A stretch of DNA of 64,000 nt from Saxidomus purpurata. Its lineage: Eukaryota > Mollusca > Bivalvia > Venerida > Veneridae. Made by a program: the position numbers and the translations under genes. Shown piece by piece: positions 1 through 13,071 of the stretch. The notes under the pieces were generated by a model that saw only the letters and a program-made list of their open reading frames with translations, searched no databases and was not told the origin of the DNA. The stretch spans positions 28,373,215 through 28,437,214 of the forward strand of contig JAFMSR010000013.1 in NCBI GenBank assembly GCA_022818135.1. Reading direction: 5' to 3'. The stretch's first letter is position 1, and every line of letters starts with the position of its first letter.

Positions 1-1661
1 CAGTAATGGTCGATAAGTGTACACATACAATTGACTGAGTTGCACTTGATCACTGTTATTTCTATAGTAGATCTGAGTGGACAAGATACACCGAAACTCA
101 GCTTTCTGTCAAAGAATTCAGTGCAGACAGCATTACAAACGATACTGACGTTTTACTGGACGGTTATACAGGACTTAGCTTTTTTGTCTTAATGACCGAT
201 TTCTACTCTTTCTCTAAGTTTGCCATATAAACTAAATGTGAAAGACCAGATTATGTTGGTATAAACCAGACGTCATTTATGGAGATGGGACGGCGGTTTT
301 CCGTTTCAAAACCATTGGACTTTTGTGTACATGTACATACTGTCAATGTGTTGCAATTATGATTATGGCCATGTTAAATTGTTAAGGCAGTGTACAGTAT
401 TCATAAGCACTGCTGGATAGGATAGGAAGAACACAACCACCTGATGATATAAAACTTGATATTATTTTATTATCCTCTTTATTAACCACCACTCATTCTT
501 CACTGATTCAAAATTCCTCTGTTTGTACATGTAGAAAATAAATGAATGACTCCTAAAAGAAAATCCATTAAAAATTCAATAAAGTATGATGAAGCAAATA
601 TGCAGTGGCACGGCCAATTTTACTTTTTTCTACAATTTGAGTGTTTCTGTTGATTTCTGATTCACTGCTGAACAAATAGTGGTCTGCACTTGCAATGATT
701 ATAACATATATGTATTAAACAGGATGCATGCAACTTTGCTAAAATTACAAAAGAAATATTAAACAGTTATAGAAAATGTAGAACAATAAATTCTTATATT
801 CTCATTGTGTTCCTTGTTTGGTAACAATATGACTGTAACTTTTCTATAATGTATTGGGTAGTTTTAAGATCCAACCTCTATATTTGTAGCGGGGGAATAC
901 ATTTGCTGACAACATATTTATAATAATACATTATAAGTTACCCTAGCTACCCTTCTGCTTTTATAGCACATCGAATTTGATATGTCTTACATGAATTAGT
1001 TACAATATTTTTCAGGATACTGTTTAGTATGTGCATGGGACTTTGTCACAGTTTTGCATTAACTTGTCACTCAATATTGATGAATCGTAATCATTAACTT
1101 TGTCCCTGGAATTTTATCTCTATACCCTTATCATGGTTCAACAACTTCGCAGCTCCTTTCCGCATGTCACTTCTTTGCCGATACATATTGCTCGTCCAAC
1201 ACCATGTATGCTTGCAGGTTATATGATGACGGATATATGATTGCAGCTTCGTCCGTTTCATGATGGACTTGTACAATATCCTGTTTTACTATCATTATTG
1301 CTTAAGCGCCAATCAATGCTAAGTAGTCTGTTCTTCGAATACCTGGTTGGCTTGCATAATGTATGCCAATCATACAACGAACAACGAAGGAAAAGGTCAC
1401 CTATTCATCCGTTTCAACATAATTGTAACCATACATAACTCTGAATGCCAGGATATGTTATTTTCGACCAATTGATGAGGTAGTCCACATGGTCCTAATA
1501 TGTCAATTTCGACCGACGGTCATTCTTTACCAATATAACATCTTCTGGAGGCAAACATAAAAAGACACAAATGAAATTGTAAGCAATTACATAAAATCTA
1601 TCTATTTTTTGCTTTTAATAATAATAAAACTCAGAGAAAATATTGGCTGATCAGTTTTGGA
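1..1661. other. AT-rich stretch, nothing recognised
   Basis: Only open frames under about 70 codons occur here, on either strand, with no recognisable domain or splice-bounded coding run. I see no repeat structure beyond ordinary AT-rich sequence. Confidence 0.5.
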
Positions 1662-1679
1662 TGTGTGTGTGTGCATGAT

Positions 1680-1720
<41 letters not shown>

Positions 1721-1725
1721 GGTGT
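1662..1725. repeat. (TG)n microsatellite
   Basis: About 64 bases of nearly pure TG dinucleotide, broken by a GCATGATT and a TTT interruption. The open frame across it (Cys-Val repeats) is an artefact of the repeat. Confidence 0.95.
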
Positions 1726-1796
1726 GCACTTCTGGGTGCTGTGGGGCTCGTTTTGGGGAGGCTGCGTTTTTGGTACGTGGCATTCCCTGTTTGATA

Positions 1797-1821
1797 TTTT
1801 TTTTTTTTTGGGGGGGGGGGG
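1797..1821. repeat. T-run joined to G-run
   Basis: Thirteen T followed directly by twelve G. This is a simple mononucleotide junction, prone to length error in sequencing. Confidence 0.9.
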
Positions 1822-3600
1822 TTCAGCCAGATCCTGCCAATATGGCGCCCGTCATTGATTCACAATAGGTTCAAAGTAAAGACGTATCTAATGATTCGAC
1901 ACAGTATAGTTTAATTATTCCAGTGCCACTAAAATGTTTGAGCTCTTTTTTTGACACAAATATCAGCGTGTCTAACGCTAACATTGATTGATTTTCAAAT
2001 CGGCTTTTATTGTTCAAAACTGGGTCCTAATGTAACCTTATATTGGGACCAAGTTCAAAACTAGTATTTCATGCTTCATCTGTAGTAAGGATGCAAATAC
2101 GGACCCGGACATACATTAAATCGTCTTGAACAGGCCCGATATACACGAAAAATTACTTGGAGTGGGAAAAATGCAACTAGTAGCGGCTTTTTGAAACCTG
2201 GAAACCATGGCAGAAATAACATTAATTTCTACTTGTTATTGTTCATTAATGATATAATCAAACACAAAATTTATCAGAAAAATTTTACTATTTCGACAAC
2301 TAAGCGTACAGTTTTTTTTATACTTCTGCACAACTAACGAATGTGTACAGTTGCAATTAGGCGTGCAGTCGAGTTACTTTCAGTGAAAGAACAAAATAGT
2401 TATTTTTTCTGCATCAAGTCATTCAATCTCGATTCAAGGAAGTCTACGAGTCAGAAAAATATTTTTTTCTTCCATGCCGGTACAATTATAGACCAGAAAC
2501 TATATATACAATGAAATATGCGAACACAAAGTCAAATTTTCTCTGGCCGTTTGTCAATTTGACAGTGATCAAACTGGGAACGAAGGCCGATTGCAACTAT
2601 ACTACACCTTACTTGAAGCAAAGATGATCATAATATAAGTATAAATAACTGGTACACTTACCCCAAAAATATCTCCTTCGAAAAAGACGATTTAGATAAA
2701 CTTTCAATACAAAATCTAGACCGTGGTGGCCTCAATTTGTGCCAATAACTAACTGATCATCAGCGTACAGATCAGCAACTTCCGTTTCGGCTTACTATAC
2801 GCTAGGACACTGTGATTATGAAATGAATCAATATGTTTACTTTGCACTGTGTCTTACAATGTACATCATTTTAACGTTTTCCCTTTTTTATCTTCAAGAT
2901 CTTTAATCTTCGACTTTAAGTACATCGCTACAAGTCTGAAATATGTTTTTTTTTTAAATATTAAATGCTGTTTGGCCACATTTAGCTATACTGATCGGTG
3001 AAATAGATACAGCTTATCATTACGTGCACTTCAACTTGCACTTGAATTTCACGCATCATCGGTGTATGCATTTGCGAATGATTCATGACTTGTAATTACA
3101 TTTCTCCATTGCTTGACACATCGTCAAATTTTAGTAAGGATAACTGTAGAAATCGACAAATTCAAATATTATTTACAACGATAAGATTTTATTATTATTT
3201 TATTCGTATAATATTTGTTTTATTGCATGAAAGTACATAAGATGGGATATGGAAACCGACTCGTTTGTCTGTCCATCCGTTCGTCCGCCCATCTGCGCGT
3301 CCGATCCCCAAAAAATGGGGATTTAAAAGAAATTTCGATTTGGTGTTAGTTATGGACCTTTAAGTGACTATGGCAATGATAGGTAACAGTAAATTTTCTT
3401 TTATGTAAATCATTCCATTTGGTTATGTGGTTATTTCTGTCGTATGACGCTTTCTCATAAACTTCGTTTAGGATGTATAAAAAGAATAATGAATGTCACT
3501 AAATTCAAACCTGATGATATTACTCTGTCACATGTACATGTAGAAGCAAGACTTGTTGACGGTGTGTAAAACGTATGAAGGTTTCGTACAGCGGTCTTTA
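1822..3600. other. No gene recognised; degenerate GTCC run near 3270
   Basis: No credible coding region. Around 3265-3305 a run of GTCC-like tetramers (TCTGTCCATCCGTTCGTCC) resembles the edge of the GTCC-bordered dispersed repeats found intact at 31728-32647. It is probably an eroded copy. Confidence 0.4.
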
Positions 3601-3607
3601 TCTTTAG

Positions 3608-3755
3608 GAAAGACATGACCATAGACTTCAAGAAACACCCGGAGTGCTACGCAATCTCGGTGCTGCTTACAGTCGGTGGACAGTTCTCTCTTACACAGAA
3701 CGACCTGGTACTCGGTCGATATCCTATACAGAAATGTCTTAATGCAAATAGTTGA
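3608..3755 (+). pseudogene. Possible exon or fragment resembling mitochondrial ribosomal protein bL21
   Basis: An open stretch follows a good acceptor (TCTTTATCTTTAG) and ends in a stop at 3753-3755. It contains the run GGQFSLTQNDLVL. This resembles the first conserved block of the L21 family, where Gly-Gly-x-Gln-aromatic, a Thr and Asp-Leu-Val/Ile occur in similar order. No clear splice donor and no neighbouring L21 exon is visible, so it may be an isolated exon, a relic or a chance match. The similarity is a pattern judgement from about 15 residues. Confidence 0.25.
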
Positions 3756-3891
3756 TTCTGCAGGCGTTATTAACGAAAGATAGTGTAATTTGTAAAAGAT
3801 TCAACTAGGATATTTTTTCAATTTAAGTTGATGTTTTTATGACACAAAATAGTAACTGTGTATCAATTTTGCGTATTAGAGATAATGTAGG

Positions 3892-3965
3892 GTTAACGCA
3901 TGTTTTTTCGTGTCATATCCTGAGGGTTACTGCAGGTGCTATAACACGAAAAAACGTTTGTTAAC
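3892..3965. repeat. Short inverted-repeat element (hairpin)
   Basis: The 26-base arms at 3892-3917 and 3940-3965 match at about 22 of 26 positions in inverted orientation (GTTAAC...TTTTTTCGTGT...ATA), with a 22-base loop. This may be a tiny MITE or solo hairpin. It has no coding capacity. Confidence 0.7.
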
Positions 3966-4379
3966 GTTATTCTAGCATAAAATCATAAAAATAAGTATGA
4001 AACGCTCTTACTGGCACGACATTCAACAATGCGCGGGACAACGTCCGTTTTGTTTACGACATATTTACGACGTCACTAGCGAATAAAACCCGGCACTGTT
4101 GACGCCGTGCTTGATGAAATCGGGTTACAACGGCGCATGAATATCTCCGTTAACACACATTTTTCTTCCTGTTAAAACACCGGCAAAAAGGCAAAAACAG
4201 CACATTTGTGCTAGAAGTTTTCAAAAAGACTAATTATCGGGTGAAAATTCGAAAATCCGGATAAAATGTTCGGAATACGGGAAAAACGTCTCGATGCGGA
4301 TGATATGAATAACAGATTGTTTAAAAGATGTAGAAAAAGATTATCGCCGCCAAGTGTTGCAAATGCTGAAATGCTCTTA

Positions 4380-5671
4380 TGAATACTAATATAACGTTCA
4401 TGGATAAACTCTTTCTAAAATATCAAGTTGTTGGGTTTATTCCAAGAATAGATTTTTTATATATTAATCATTGGACAACTAAAAACACAAGTCTCATCTT
4501 TTAAATATTTAGGTATACAACTCTTTAAAAATGGAAGCTGGCATCGCACCCAAAAACATATTGCAGACCATGCATCAAAAGCCTTATTTAGTTTGTTTTC
4601 TATTTTTCAACAGTTCGAATTTAAAACTTCGGAAAAATGCAAATTATTTGACACGCTTGTTTCCTCTGTACTTAACTATTGCTCAGAAATATGGGGAGGA
4701 AATGATGGAAAATATATAGAATTAATTCACACAAAATTTTGTAGAAAAATTCTAAATGTTAACACATCCACAAATCTATCTGGGCTTTATGGTGAACTTG
4801 GTAGAGTACCGATGAAAATCAAAAGAAAACTAAATATGATCAGATACTGGATAAAAATTCAAAAATTAAGCGACAATTCTCTTGTTAAGCGAATGTATAA
4901 AATACTCAAGGAAGACACATTAAATAACATTACATACAAAGGCTTAAATTGGGCTCATCAAATAAAATCTATTCTAGATAGTCTGGGTATGTCAGATATT
5001 TGGTATAATACTGAAAATTATAACATATCATTTGAAACTATTAAACAAAGAATATATGACCAGTATCACCAAACTTGGTACGCGGATATAAACAATTCGC
5101 AGAGATTAATAACATATTGTAGATTTAAACACAACTCTAATCTCGAACCATATCTTGACTATTATACTTTAGAGAAAAAATATCAAATTACGCTAAGTAG
5201 ATTTCGTTTATCATCCCATAATTTAGAAATTGAAAGAGGGAGACACAATAATATACAAAGAAACGAAAGAACTTGCAAATTTTGTAATTGCAATATGGTA
5301 GAAAATGAATACCATTTTCTGAAAATATGCGTTCATTATACAGATTTACGCAAAAAATATTTGAAACCTTTTTATTATACTTGGCCAACGTTTAATAAGT
5401 TTGATACACTAATGATGCCAAGAAATAAAAAAGAAATAGTTTTTGTATTTTGCGAATAAACGTAGACAAGAAGTAGATTTATAATTCTAATATATCTATA
5501 TATAAGTCAAAACAACTGATAATTTGAAATAGAGGCTTCTCTATATATTTCATTTTTCCTTGAATTAGGTGATCTTTTTTCACCTTTTTCATGTTTTGTC
5601 ATTTGTCAACCTTATGTTAGGCTAGAAGCTTTGTAATTTTGCTTAATGCCGAATAAATGTTGTTGTTGTTG
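4380..5671 (+). mobile_element. 5'-truncated non-LTR retrotransposon (LINE)
   Basis: The element carries only the C-terminal third of a LINE polymerase (open frame 4500-5459) followed by a ~200-base AT-rich 3' UTR. It ends in AATAAATGTTGTTGTTGTTGG, the short GTT repeat tail typical of many CR1/L2/jockey-group elements. No 5' UTR, endonuclease or catalytic YADD is present, so it is a dead, 5'-truncated insertion. The left border is approximate and no target duplication was found. Confidence 0.8.
4500..5459 (+). pseudogene. LINE reverse transcriptase, thumb/C-terminal fragment
   Basis: The frame is open from the motif FKYLGIQLF at 4500 through to the stop at 5457-5459, upstream of the first Met at 4593. 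FKYLG followed by GSWHRTQKHIADHASKALF is the post-catalytic thumb region of LINE polymerases. Further on, LVSSVLNYCSEIWG and a C-terminal zinc knuckle of the form CKFC...HFLKIC (CCHC-like) are seen. The palm with its YADD box lies upstream in an intact element and is missing here. The long intact frame suggests a fairly recent insertion. It has no host function that I can infer. Confidence 0.8.
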
Positions 5672-6439
5672 GAAAGACCAGCAGGCTTTGCTGTTGACAT
5701 GATTAAACAAATTGATTTTGTGTCAAAAATATTTTTCGAATACGACATAAATTAAAGAAAATCAACGAGTTACAAATGTATCTGTTCTGTATAGAACTAT
5801 TTTCCTACGCGGTTTTTATCACAACTAGTCAGACCGGAGACGCTAAAAGAAAACTAGTCAGGCCGAATAATTTTAAGTCTTTTAACCGATATTTCCATGT
5901 AAGCAGCTAGAATATTGTTTTTGTGATCATAAACTATCGGAACATCGTAATACATTATGGAACCACTTGGTACTTTTGAATTTTAAATTACAAAACTCGG
6001 AATTCAGCATATAAAACAACGAATTGTTTAACTTACCAACGCCTCTATCATCAAAAGTGTACATACCTTTAAATCGTCCGTTTTATTATATGCCGCACTA
6101 TAGCGTCTGAAACTATACTAAAATACGCGCTTAGGTATAAAACTGAAACTTATCAGCAATTAACTTTATGCACTGGTAGATGTCTTTTTGAAATATGACA
6201 ACACATTTTTATGCTTTAAACACGTTGTAATGGTTGTATTTTATGTAAATGCGTGGTTTGAAAAGGGTACGAAAATGTCCGTATTTTACCGAAGTCGGTT
6301 CGTACCTGGGTACGTATAACTGTAAGAAATCACTCAAGTGTCTTGGTTGCTGAGATAAGATGTCTTTTTTATTTTACGGTCAAAATTAAAGGTCATTATT
6401 TCTTGGATATTGACTGTAGTCAATATCATATTACATACA
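5672..6439. other. No gene recognised
   Basis: No open frame of note. Two short similar phrases, AACTAGTCAGACCGG and AACTAGTCAGGCCGA (near 5824 and 5862), are a local duplication of about 15 bases. Confidence 0.4.
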
Positions 6440-6564
6440 GATTATAGCGAGGTGGGGTACCGTGTTTGACTCAGGATAGGAGTGTCCCGGGTTCGATCAC
6501 CACCAGGGCAATGGTGGTAGTGTCCCTAGGCAATACACGGGTAAGTTCACCTTACCCCTCCGAC

Positions 6565-6635
<71 letters not shown>

Positions 6636-6655
6636 CTCTCTTTTCGAGGTTCATT
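6440..6655 (+). repeat. tRNA-like SINE head followed by (CT)n
   Basis: TAGCGAGGTGGGGT followed about 35 bases later by CCGGGTTCGATCACC looks like the A and B boxes of a pol III promoter in a tRNA-derived SINE. The body runs into a long CT microsatellite (about 6567-6645). The open frames over this microsatellite on both strands (Ser-Leu repeats and Arg-Glu repeats) are artefacts. Confidence 0.45.
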
Positions 6656-6659
6656 CAAA

Positions 6660-8027
6660 CTGAAGTGGGTATCCACAGCGATCAATCTAAGTTGTAAATC
6701 ACAAAGGTTATTACATAATGATTTGTTTTTCAAGTTTCTTTTGGGAAAAAGTAATTAATCTTAATTATATTAATAATTGTGTTGACAGTGACATTTGCTT
6801 TGCAAAACATTTTCAAGTTTAGTCTGAAACATTCCACACTTGTTTTAATTTCTGCTTTAAGTAGGTGAGAGCTGATCAAACCCACTTTGATTTGAGACAC
6901 ACACAAATTCTGTTGCGTCAGCGCTTTGATAATTATAAGATAACGCGTTATTTCCATTTAAGTAAAAATCTACTTTAAAGTGCAAGATGGTATGCAAGAA
7001 AGTTTCTATCATGAGACATTTTGATTAGATGGAAATAGCCGTCACCTCGGGTAACTGTTTTGCGTGAACTCGGCAAAAACTATTAATATAACATTTGTGG
7101 AATCTTCCTTGATCAGAAAATGACCAGAACTAAAATAGTTCAAATCTATTTTGTATTTAGAACTTAAATGTAATGTAATTTATATATGTACGTTGTGCAG
7201 ATATTTTCACCTGTCTGTTGATATACCAATAAAATAAGCTGTTATTTCTACTTTATATCGACAAGGGCAAAACCGGATAGGGAAATCTCCGATTTTGTTA
7301 GGAGGTTTAAAGATAATTCGGAAGAAAATATTTTTCTGAAACTGACACTTTTTCTAATTCAATAGTGAAACAGAAATTCATAGCAGACATTCCGTGACTA
7401 ACGCAAGAGCCAAGGTCGGCGAGAAGGTGTTTTCTATGTAAACTTTCCTTTAACTTTGGCTGAATTCTGGAGAGGTGTTTGAATGCCATTCCACACACAG
7501 TAAACCGTTTTAATCAAATGTCCAAAGAATACAAGACTGTCAATATCAGTTTATGTAAACCACGAGTTCAAAGTACCTGTCAACTCCGCGAAGTTTTGTG
7601 CCATCTAAGTGACATGTATACTGTAGTATTTTCTTTCCCTGTACTTGCAACATTAATTATTCAATTTTGCATACAGTTAACATTTCTTTGTTGTTACGGA
7701 AAACCGTGATTATTTAGTACCGTTCATGTACACAGTTCACATATTTTTACAAAATTAGCTACTGTTGTAATAGATAGATGTTGATAGATGCCGATTCACT
7801 TATATTAAACCTGCGTAACAGAAGAAGATAAGTATTTCAACTTGTACGTTTTAAATGAAGCATTTTACCAATTTGTAGCAAGGCACGTACAATGAAAACA
7901 GTGATTGTAGTCGGTATATTTTCTAATAATATATCAAATAGTATTTCATTCACAGTATGCACTTTCTCTTACAAATTGAAAATAGTGTTGAGTAATGCAA
8001 ACAAAACTGAAAAAGTATGATATTTCT
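6660..8027. other. No gene recognised
   Basis: Only small open frames (under 85 codons) with no recognisable product. The sequence is ordinary AT-rich intergenic or intronic DNA. Confidence 0.4.
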
Positions 8028-8286
8028 GGGGCCATATTCCAGTAGCATCTTAAGTCAAATCTTAAGATTTTCCTTAAAATTAACAATTTCCTTAAGAAGA
8101 TAATTATAAAAGTAGAATGTGCATTGCAGCATGTTGAACATTTATTAAAGCTTCCATGAGCTTTATATAATGATGATGAAATTATACACACTCATTCACT
8201 TTTGAGATAATAATAATAATTAAAAAAATTTGACTTAGTTGAAATACTTAAGAAGTCACTTAAGATGCTACTGGAATACGACACCT
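8028..8286. mobile_element. MITE with TATTCCAGTAGCATCTTAAGT inverted ends
   Basis: The left end (CATATTCCAGTAGCATCTTA) recurs inverted at the right end (TAAGATGCTACTGGAATACG), with about 20 matching bases. The interior of about 200 bases repeats TTAAG motifs and has no transposase. The size and the palindromic ends fit a miniature inverted-repeat element. Exact termini and target duplication are not settled. Confidence 0.7.
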
Positions 8287-8289
8287 GAA

Positions 8290-11200
8290 CTACAAATAAA
8301 CTACTTACATGATTTTGACAAGGAAGAAGGTATGCGTTACCTTATGTATGAAATAAAAGTAATGCTGAAAATAAAACAGCGTAATTGTTTGAAGTGACAT
8401 TAATAAAGTTTTTGATAAAATTTGTACAATTTATACCATGCATAATACTTGCTATAATTGGAAATATAAAATGTTTATTATTCATGAAGAAATAAAATCA
8501 ATAAAATAAAATCAATAAAAATAAGTTTTGCATTTTGTGTTTCATCATTGTAAACGCACCGTTGACTTTGTAGTTTGCTCAGACTTTTGAATTTGTATAT
8601 TCGTTTAAACGACATTATGTGTCTCAATGAATGAGATATATTTTTCGTTTTACACTCGGCCTGAAACAAATCGCATAATTTGAAGAATTCCTACTTTTTG
8701 ACACGATTCTTTCACCCGTATCGGTCTTTGGCCGCCCTTATCTTTTCTGCATTTTCAACAGACTCAAATGCATAATCAATTATTTTTCCATCTACGAACC
8801 GTCTCATAAGACACATGAGCTCATCCTAAAAGACAAGGAATTTCAGCAGAAACGTATTATAAGGAATAACCGAGCTTATGGCAAAGCCCGAAATTTCTCA
8901 TTATTCGCTATTTGTTTTCAAATCAATTTACAACAGTGGTCAACAACTGCCTGTTTTGAAATGACTAAACCTCTAAAAACCAGTTATTCAGACGATACAT
9001 GTATGTACCACTGTGTAAATACTTGATTAAAGTGCATGTGTATAAATATCGATGTAAAATTCCTCCTCCTGGAATTGGCGAGACAAAACAATATATGATA
9101 CATTTCGAACACCCCTCGTATTTCTTTGTTACTCTTCATGCAATACAATTAAATGCAGGCAACAATTATAACCCTTGCTATAATTTAACAGCTAACCAAA
9201 GAGATCTCAATAGGCGCCTTACTCTGAAAACTTTTCTGAAATAACAAATGAATTACTACGTGTTTGGTTAAAAGAAGCTGGAAAACTAATTCAAACAAAT
9301 AATGGTTTAAACAGTATTTTATTGATAAATCACATGTAAGACATACTATCACTAAACAGCATAGAGGATTGAGTAATGTCTCTCCTTATTTATGATATCA
9401 TTGAAATTAATATGGTAACAAACTGAAAGAGTACACTCGCAGGTTAATTATTTTCAGTTATTAAAGTAAAAACAAAAATAGGCTGGTAGAAATTGGAGCA
9501 ACATGTATAGGTTTCCTATATACTTAACATTATGTATTGCCTTGAGACCTGCGAGGAACAGATGAAAGACATGAGATAGATAGATCGGGGCAATCCATTC
9601 AGCCACATCATGGATTCTGACAGACTTTCCATTTAAATGTATGGATGATGGGAAAGAGGGGTGTTTAATATCCTAAAAAGGTATGACTAATATTTTAAGT
9701 GTTTTGTTTTGGGTTATAACCACAATTTCAATTATTTTATTTTTATTTTTACAATCACAATATTGTCAGGTCGCAGGGTCTCGAGTTGACGTATAGTATA
9801 GACCATGGACAAAGATTACTCAATGGAAAAACTTTCTCTCTTTTTCTTTTTTTTCTTTGTAAATATAGTTATTGTCGTGTATTAAATCGCTGTGCTATTT
9901 GTGTATATAATTATGTATACAAGGTGTATGTAAAACGATTTATTCATTTTGTGTTTCGGTAATTGGGGGAGGGGTCGCCATATAGCAATGTATGTAATGT
10001 AACAGCAGTTATTGTCTTAACACTGTTGAAGAAACTTGTATGTTCCACTAGGCACATTTCAAAGCAAAACAAAAATTTATGTAAAACGAAACTTTTGTAG
10101 TCTTATATACGCTAAGGTAATGCCTGTTTCAGCTTAACGGATGGAATAATGCAACCATTTATGTTTCAGTTAAACTCCCATACGATATTAACTTGCTAGC
10201 TGACACACGAATCGGGACATACGCCTAACATAAGTATCGGATTCGACGATAATTCTAAAAGAAACTTCATTTTCAACTGACAGCTATATACTTGTAGTAA
10301 CTCTAAATGCATCACCACATTCATATGTAAGTTTACGGTATTCTTTTAAAGTACACATTTTACGGCCGCCGTTGTGAGATTTGGTTGCTCTTTCTGAAAG
10401 ATTGGTTGCAATTGTAGAAATAAAATTATGTTGCCTTACTGAAAAAAGAAATGAAATTTCATCGATTCCATCAGTACATTTTGACGACACATTTCTTTTC
10501 TTCTTTTTCTTTTCTTCTTCTTATTCTTTTCCTTCCCTTTCAAGAACAGTCCAGGCATTTATGGTTTGCAACTGTTTGTGATGAAAAAATACCCAAGTGC
10601 TGTTTTTCAGAACACGACAGGGCACCGAATTGAGAAGGACACTGGAAATAATGAATCTCACTGGAACAAGATTTGACAGTTGATTTATTGCAACATTTCT
10701 TCTCACCCCCTTCAGTGCAGCATGTTTGGCTTTCAGAGCAACAATCATTTCCACAGCACGTCTCGTTTTGTTTGTGTGACCTGGTGGCTTATATAAAAAA
10801 TATTAAATGCGACCATCAGTGTCATTGGGTGAGGAGGGTTCAGCAACAAGCAATGATGAGGTTTCAATCTTGTAATTATTATTCCAACGTAGTACAATAC
10901 AACAGATACGTTTAATATACGTGATACACCTGCGCTTGGTACACTTGGTACACTTCAAGCCCTGTAACAAAGATATGAAACAAATGTAAACTAAGTGCAG
11001 TAATATTATGTGATAATATTACAATATGTCGAAGCATATTCGTATTCATAATTATGTTATGTTGTGATCAGCGGCCATGAACACCTTATAAAATATATGT
11101 GAAACCTAAGTTTAACAATTCATCCTTGCTTATTAATAAACATATAAAACATTCATATACAATTACATATCAATTGTGGATAAGGTCCTGCGGTACCATA

Positions 11201-11450
11201 CTATATCACATACAGTTGAATATACATGTATATCAGAGGCGTAATACACTCCACTGGCACGATCTCACTGTGATGGGTTACTGCTATTTGTTAAATAACA
11301 GTGTGAACATAGAAGATAATAAGTGATTGCACCAATTACCATTTCATTCCAATGCAATTACAATAAAATGCCAGCCATCTTGAATTCCGCATGCACACTG
11401 AAGTACATGTTCTCACGAACAATTAATATTTAATGGGTATGAGTCAGTGA
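8290..11450. other. No gene recognised
   Basis: Several overlapping open frames of 60-81 codons on both strands (for example near 9000 and 10280-10915) show no domain, no consistent splice borders and no mutual support. A tiny tandem TACACTTGG occurs near 10940. Nothing else stands out. Confidence 0.4.
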
Positions 11451-11460
11451 AAAACATAGA

Positions 11461-11922
11461 AGTGTTATGGGCGTTTTCGGATTAGCTTCTACGAATACCC
11501 AAGACTACAAACATGTCGAATAAGACCGTAGCGCATGCACGTGATCTCCAATCTACTCGACTTTTGTAACCCCAGTTGCTCACAGGCTGGCAGGGTTCAA
11601 GATAGCGAACGATACTGAATATTCATGATATGCTCAGATGGTACAACGTGGTGTTTCTTGATACCATTTTATCAATTTGTCATATGAAATCGTTCAGAAA
11701 GTAAAAACGTTTCAAGCGTTTTGTCAAACTAAAGCTTTACGTGTTGAAAATGGTAATAATTGACAAAAGTATCCAATATGTTCGGGAGTTGTCCCGCTGT
11801 ACATACGTACAGACAGAATAGACACTCATGTACGTGCAAGTGTTATGGGCGTTTTCGGATTAGCTTCTACGAAAACATGTCGAATAAGACCGTAGCGCAT
11901 GCACGTGATCTCCAAGTGAATC
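11461..11922. repeat. Direct repeat pair, about 80 bases, 378 bases apart
   Basis: The sequence AGTGTTATGGGCGTTTTCGG and what follows (to GTGATCTCCAA) occurs at 11461-11553 and again at 11839-11915. The copies are almost identical apart from about 15 extra bases (TACCCAAGACTACAA) in the first. No inverted termini were seen. They could be two copies of a dispersed repeat or a segmental duplication. Confidence 0.8.
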
Positions 11923-12351
11923 AAAACTGATAACATGATATATAAGTATAAATATATGCATGTCATGCTATTACGCAGTTTGCCTTTTAGCCACTTCTTC
12001 CAGGTAAGTTGTGTCTACTAAAATTGCAATATAAGCAAATGATATGAAAACTGAGCATTTTTCGACTTAGACAACATGCCTTGATAATAATACTAAATTA
12101 ATGTGTAAATCAAGACAGTTAAACATATGACAAAACGTCACTGGTGCAATGAAGGTGAAGCCAATATTGTTTTTTCAACACGTTGTCCTTATTCTTGGCA
12201 GAGATAGATATATAAAAGTTCACCAAATGTACATGTATTGATTTTCATAACACGAGGAAGCTAATCTTCAAAACGTTACAACGGATTAAAAATGAACGGA
12301 ATCATTCAAAATTAAAAAAAGGGAAGGATAATAATTTTTACGTGATATATG

Positions 12352-12432
12352 GGGATATATTACCCGCCTCGACATGATATCACCCTCGTCTAACGGTTCC
12401 GGTAATATAAATCAAGGCGGGTAATATATCCC
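12352..12432. repeat. Hairpin with 21-base arms
   Basis: GGGATATATTACCCGCCTCGA (12352-12372, 20 of 21 matching) pairs with TCAAGGCGGGTAATATATCCC at 12412-12432 across a 39-base loop. This is probably a solo MITE hairpin. Confidence 0.8.
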
Positions 12433-12777
12433 AACACATACCAACTCCAAAAACCAAATAACATATAATATAGGAACATCTTTAAAGATCGTCTTTTTCG
12501 TAACCACAAGGTACAAAGCTTAGACATCAAGTTTGTTTAAAACATGTCACTGGGGTTAAAAATTGCCACGCCAGGGTGCTACATTTTGTTCTAAATGTCC
12601 GACAGATTTTTCTCCCTCAATTTTGAACCAGGGAAGCTTATACTTTAAAATTTTATCAACACAGACGCCTTGCCACATATATGTTTTTATGCCTTGAAGT
12701 CATTAAAAAAAGGAAGTATATACTTGGTTGTCAACCTAATCCCCCCGAGTTTATAGAAAACATTGCTTTTTCCCCCA

Positions 12778-12797
12778 CCCCCCCCCCCCCCCCCCCC
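12778..12797. repeat. Poly-C run
   Basis: About 20 consecutive C, preceded by another short C run. The length is probably uncertain in the assembly. Confidence 0.9.
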
Positions 12798-12919
12798 TAC
12801 AATGGCAAATGAGTCAAGAGTGCTTTAAGAGGAGGATCACTTCAGGAAAATGCTAATAAATTACATCTCATAACTTAAAACGAAAAAGGCACGCCTTACC
12901 CTCAATTTTCAAACATAAG

Positions 12920-13050
12920 TAATATGTTCAATCAACATAAAATGATAAATAAATACAACGTGTATCGAAAATACATCACTTTGGCACAAATAATCCATAT
13001 AGAGACCTTATGTAATAAATCGCTATCCGCCCATTAAATATTTAACGTTT
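12920..13050. repeat. Dispersed repeat, copy 1 (partner at 24955-25085)
   Basis: The phrases TGTTCAAT..A..TAAAATGATAAATAAATACAA and GTAATAAATCGC..TCCGCCCATTAA occur in the same order and spacing here and at 24955-25085. This marks one diverged repeat family with two copies in the window. Confidence 0.7.
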
Positions 13051-13071
13051 ATGTTAAGTATCGGTTAGAGT

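Noticed and set aside
1665..1868. Cys/Val-rich open frame
   Set aside because: Produced by the TG microsatellite and the T/G runs.
6497..6733. Arg-Glu repeat open frame on the minus strand
   Set aside because: Translation of the CT microsatellite.
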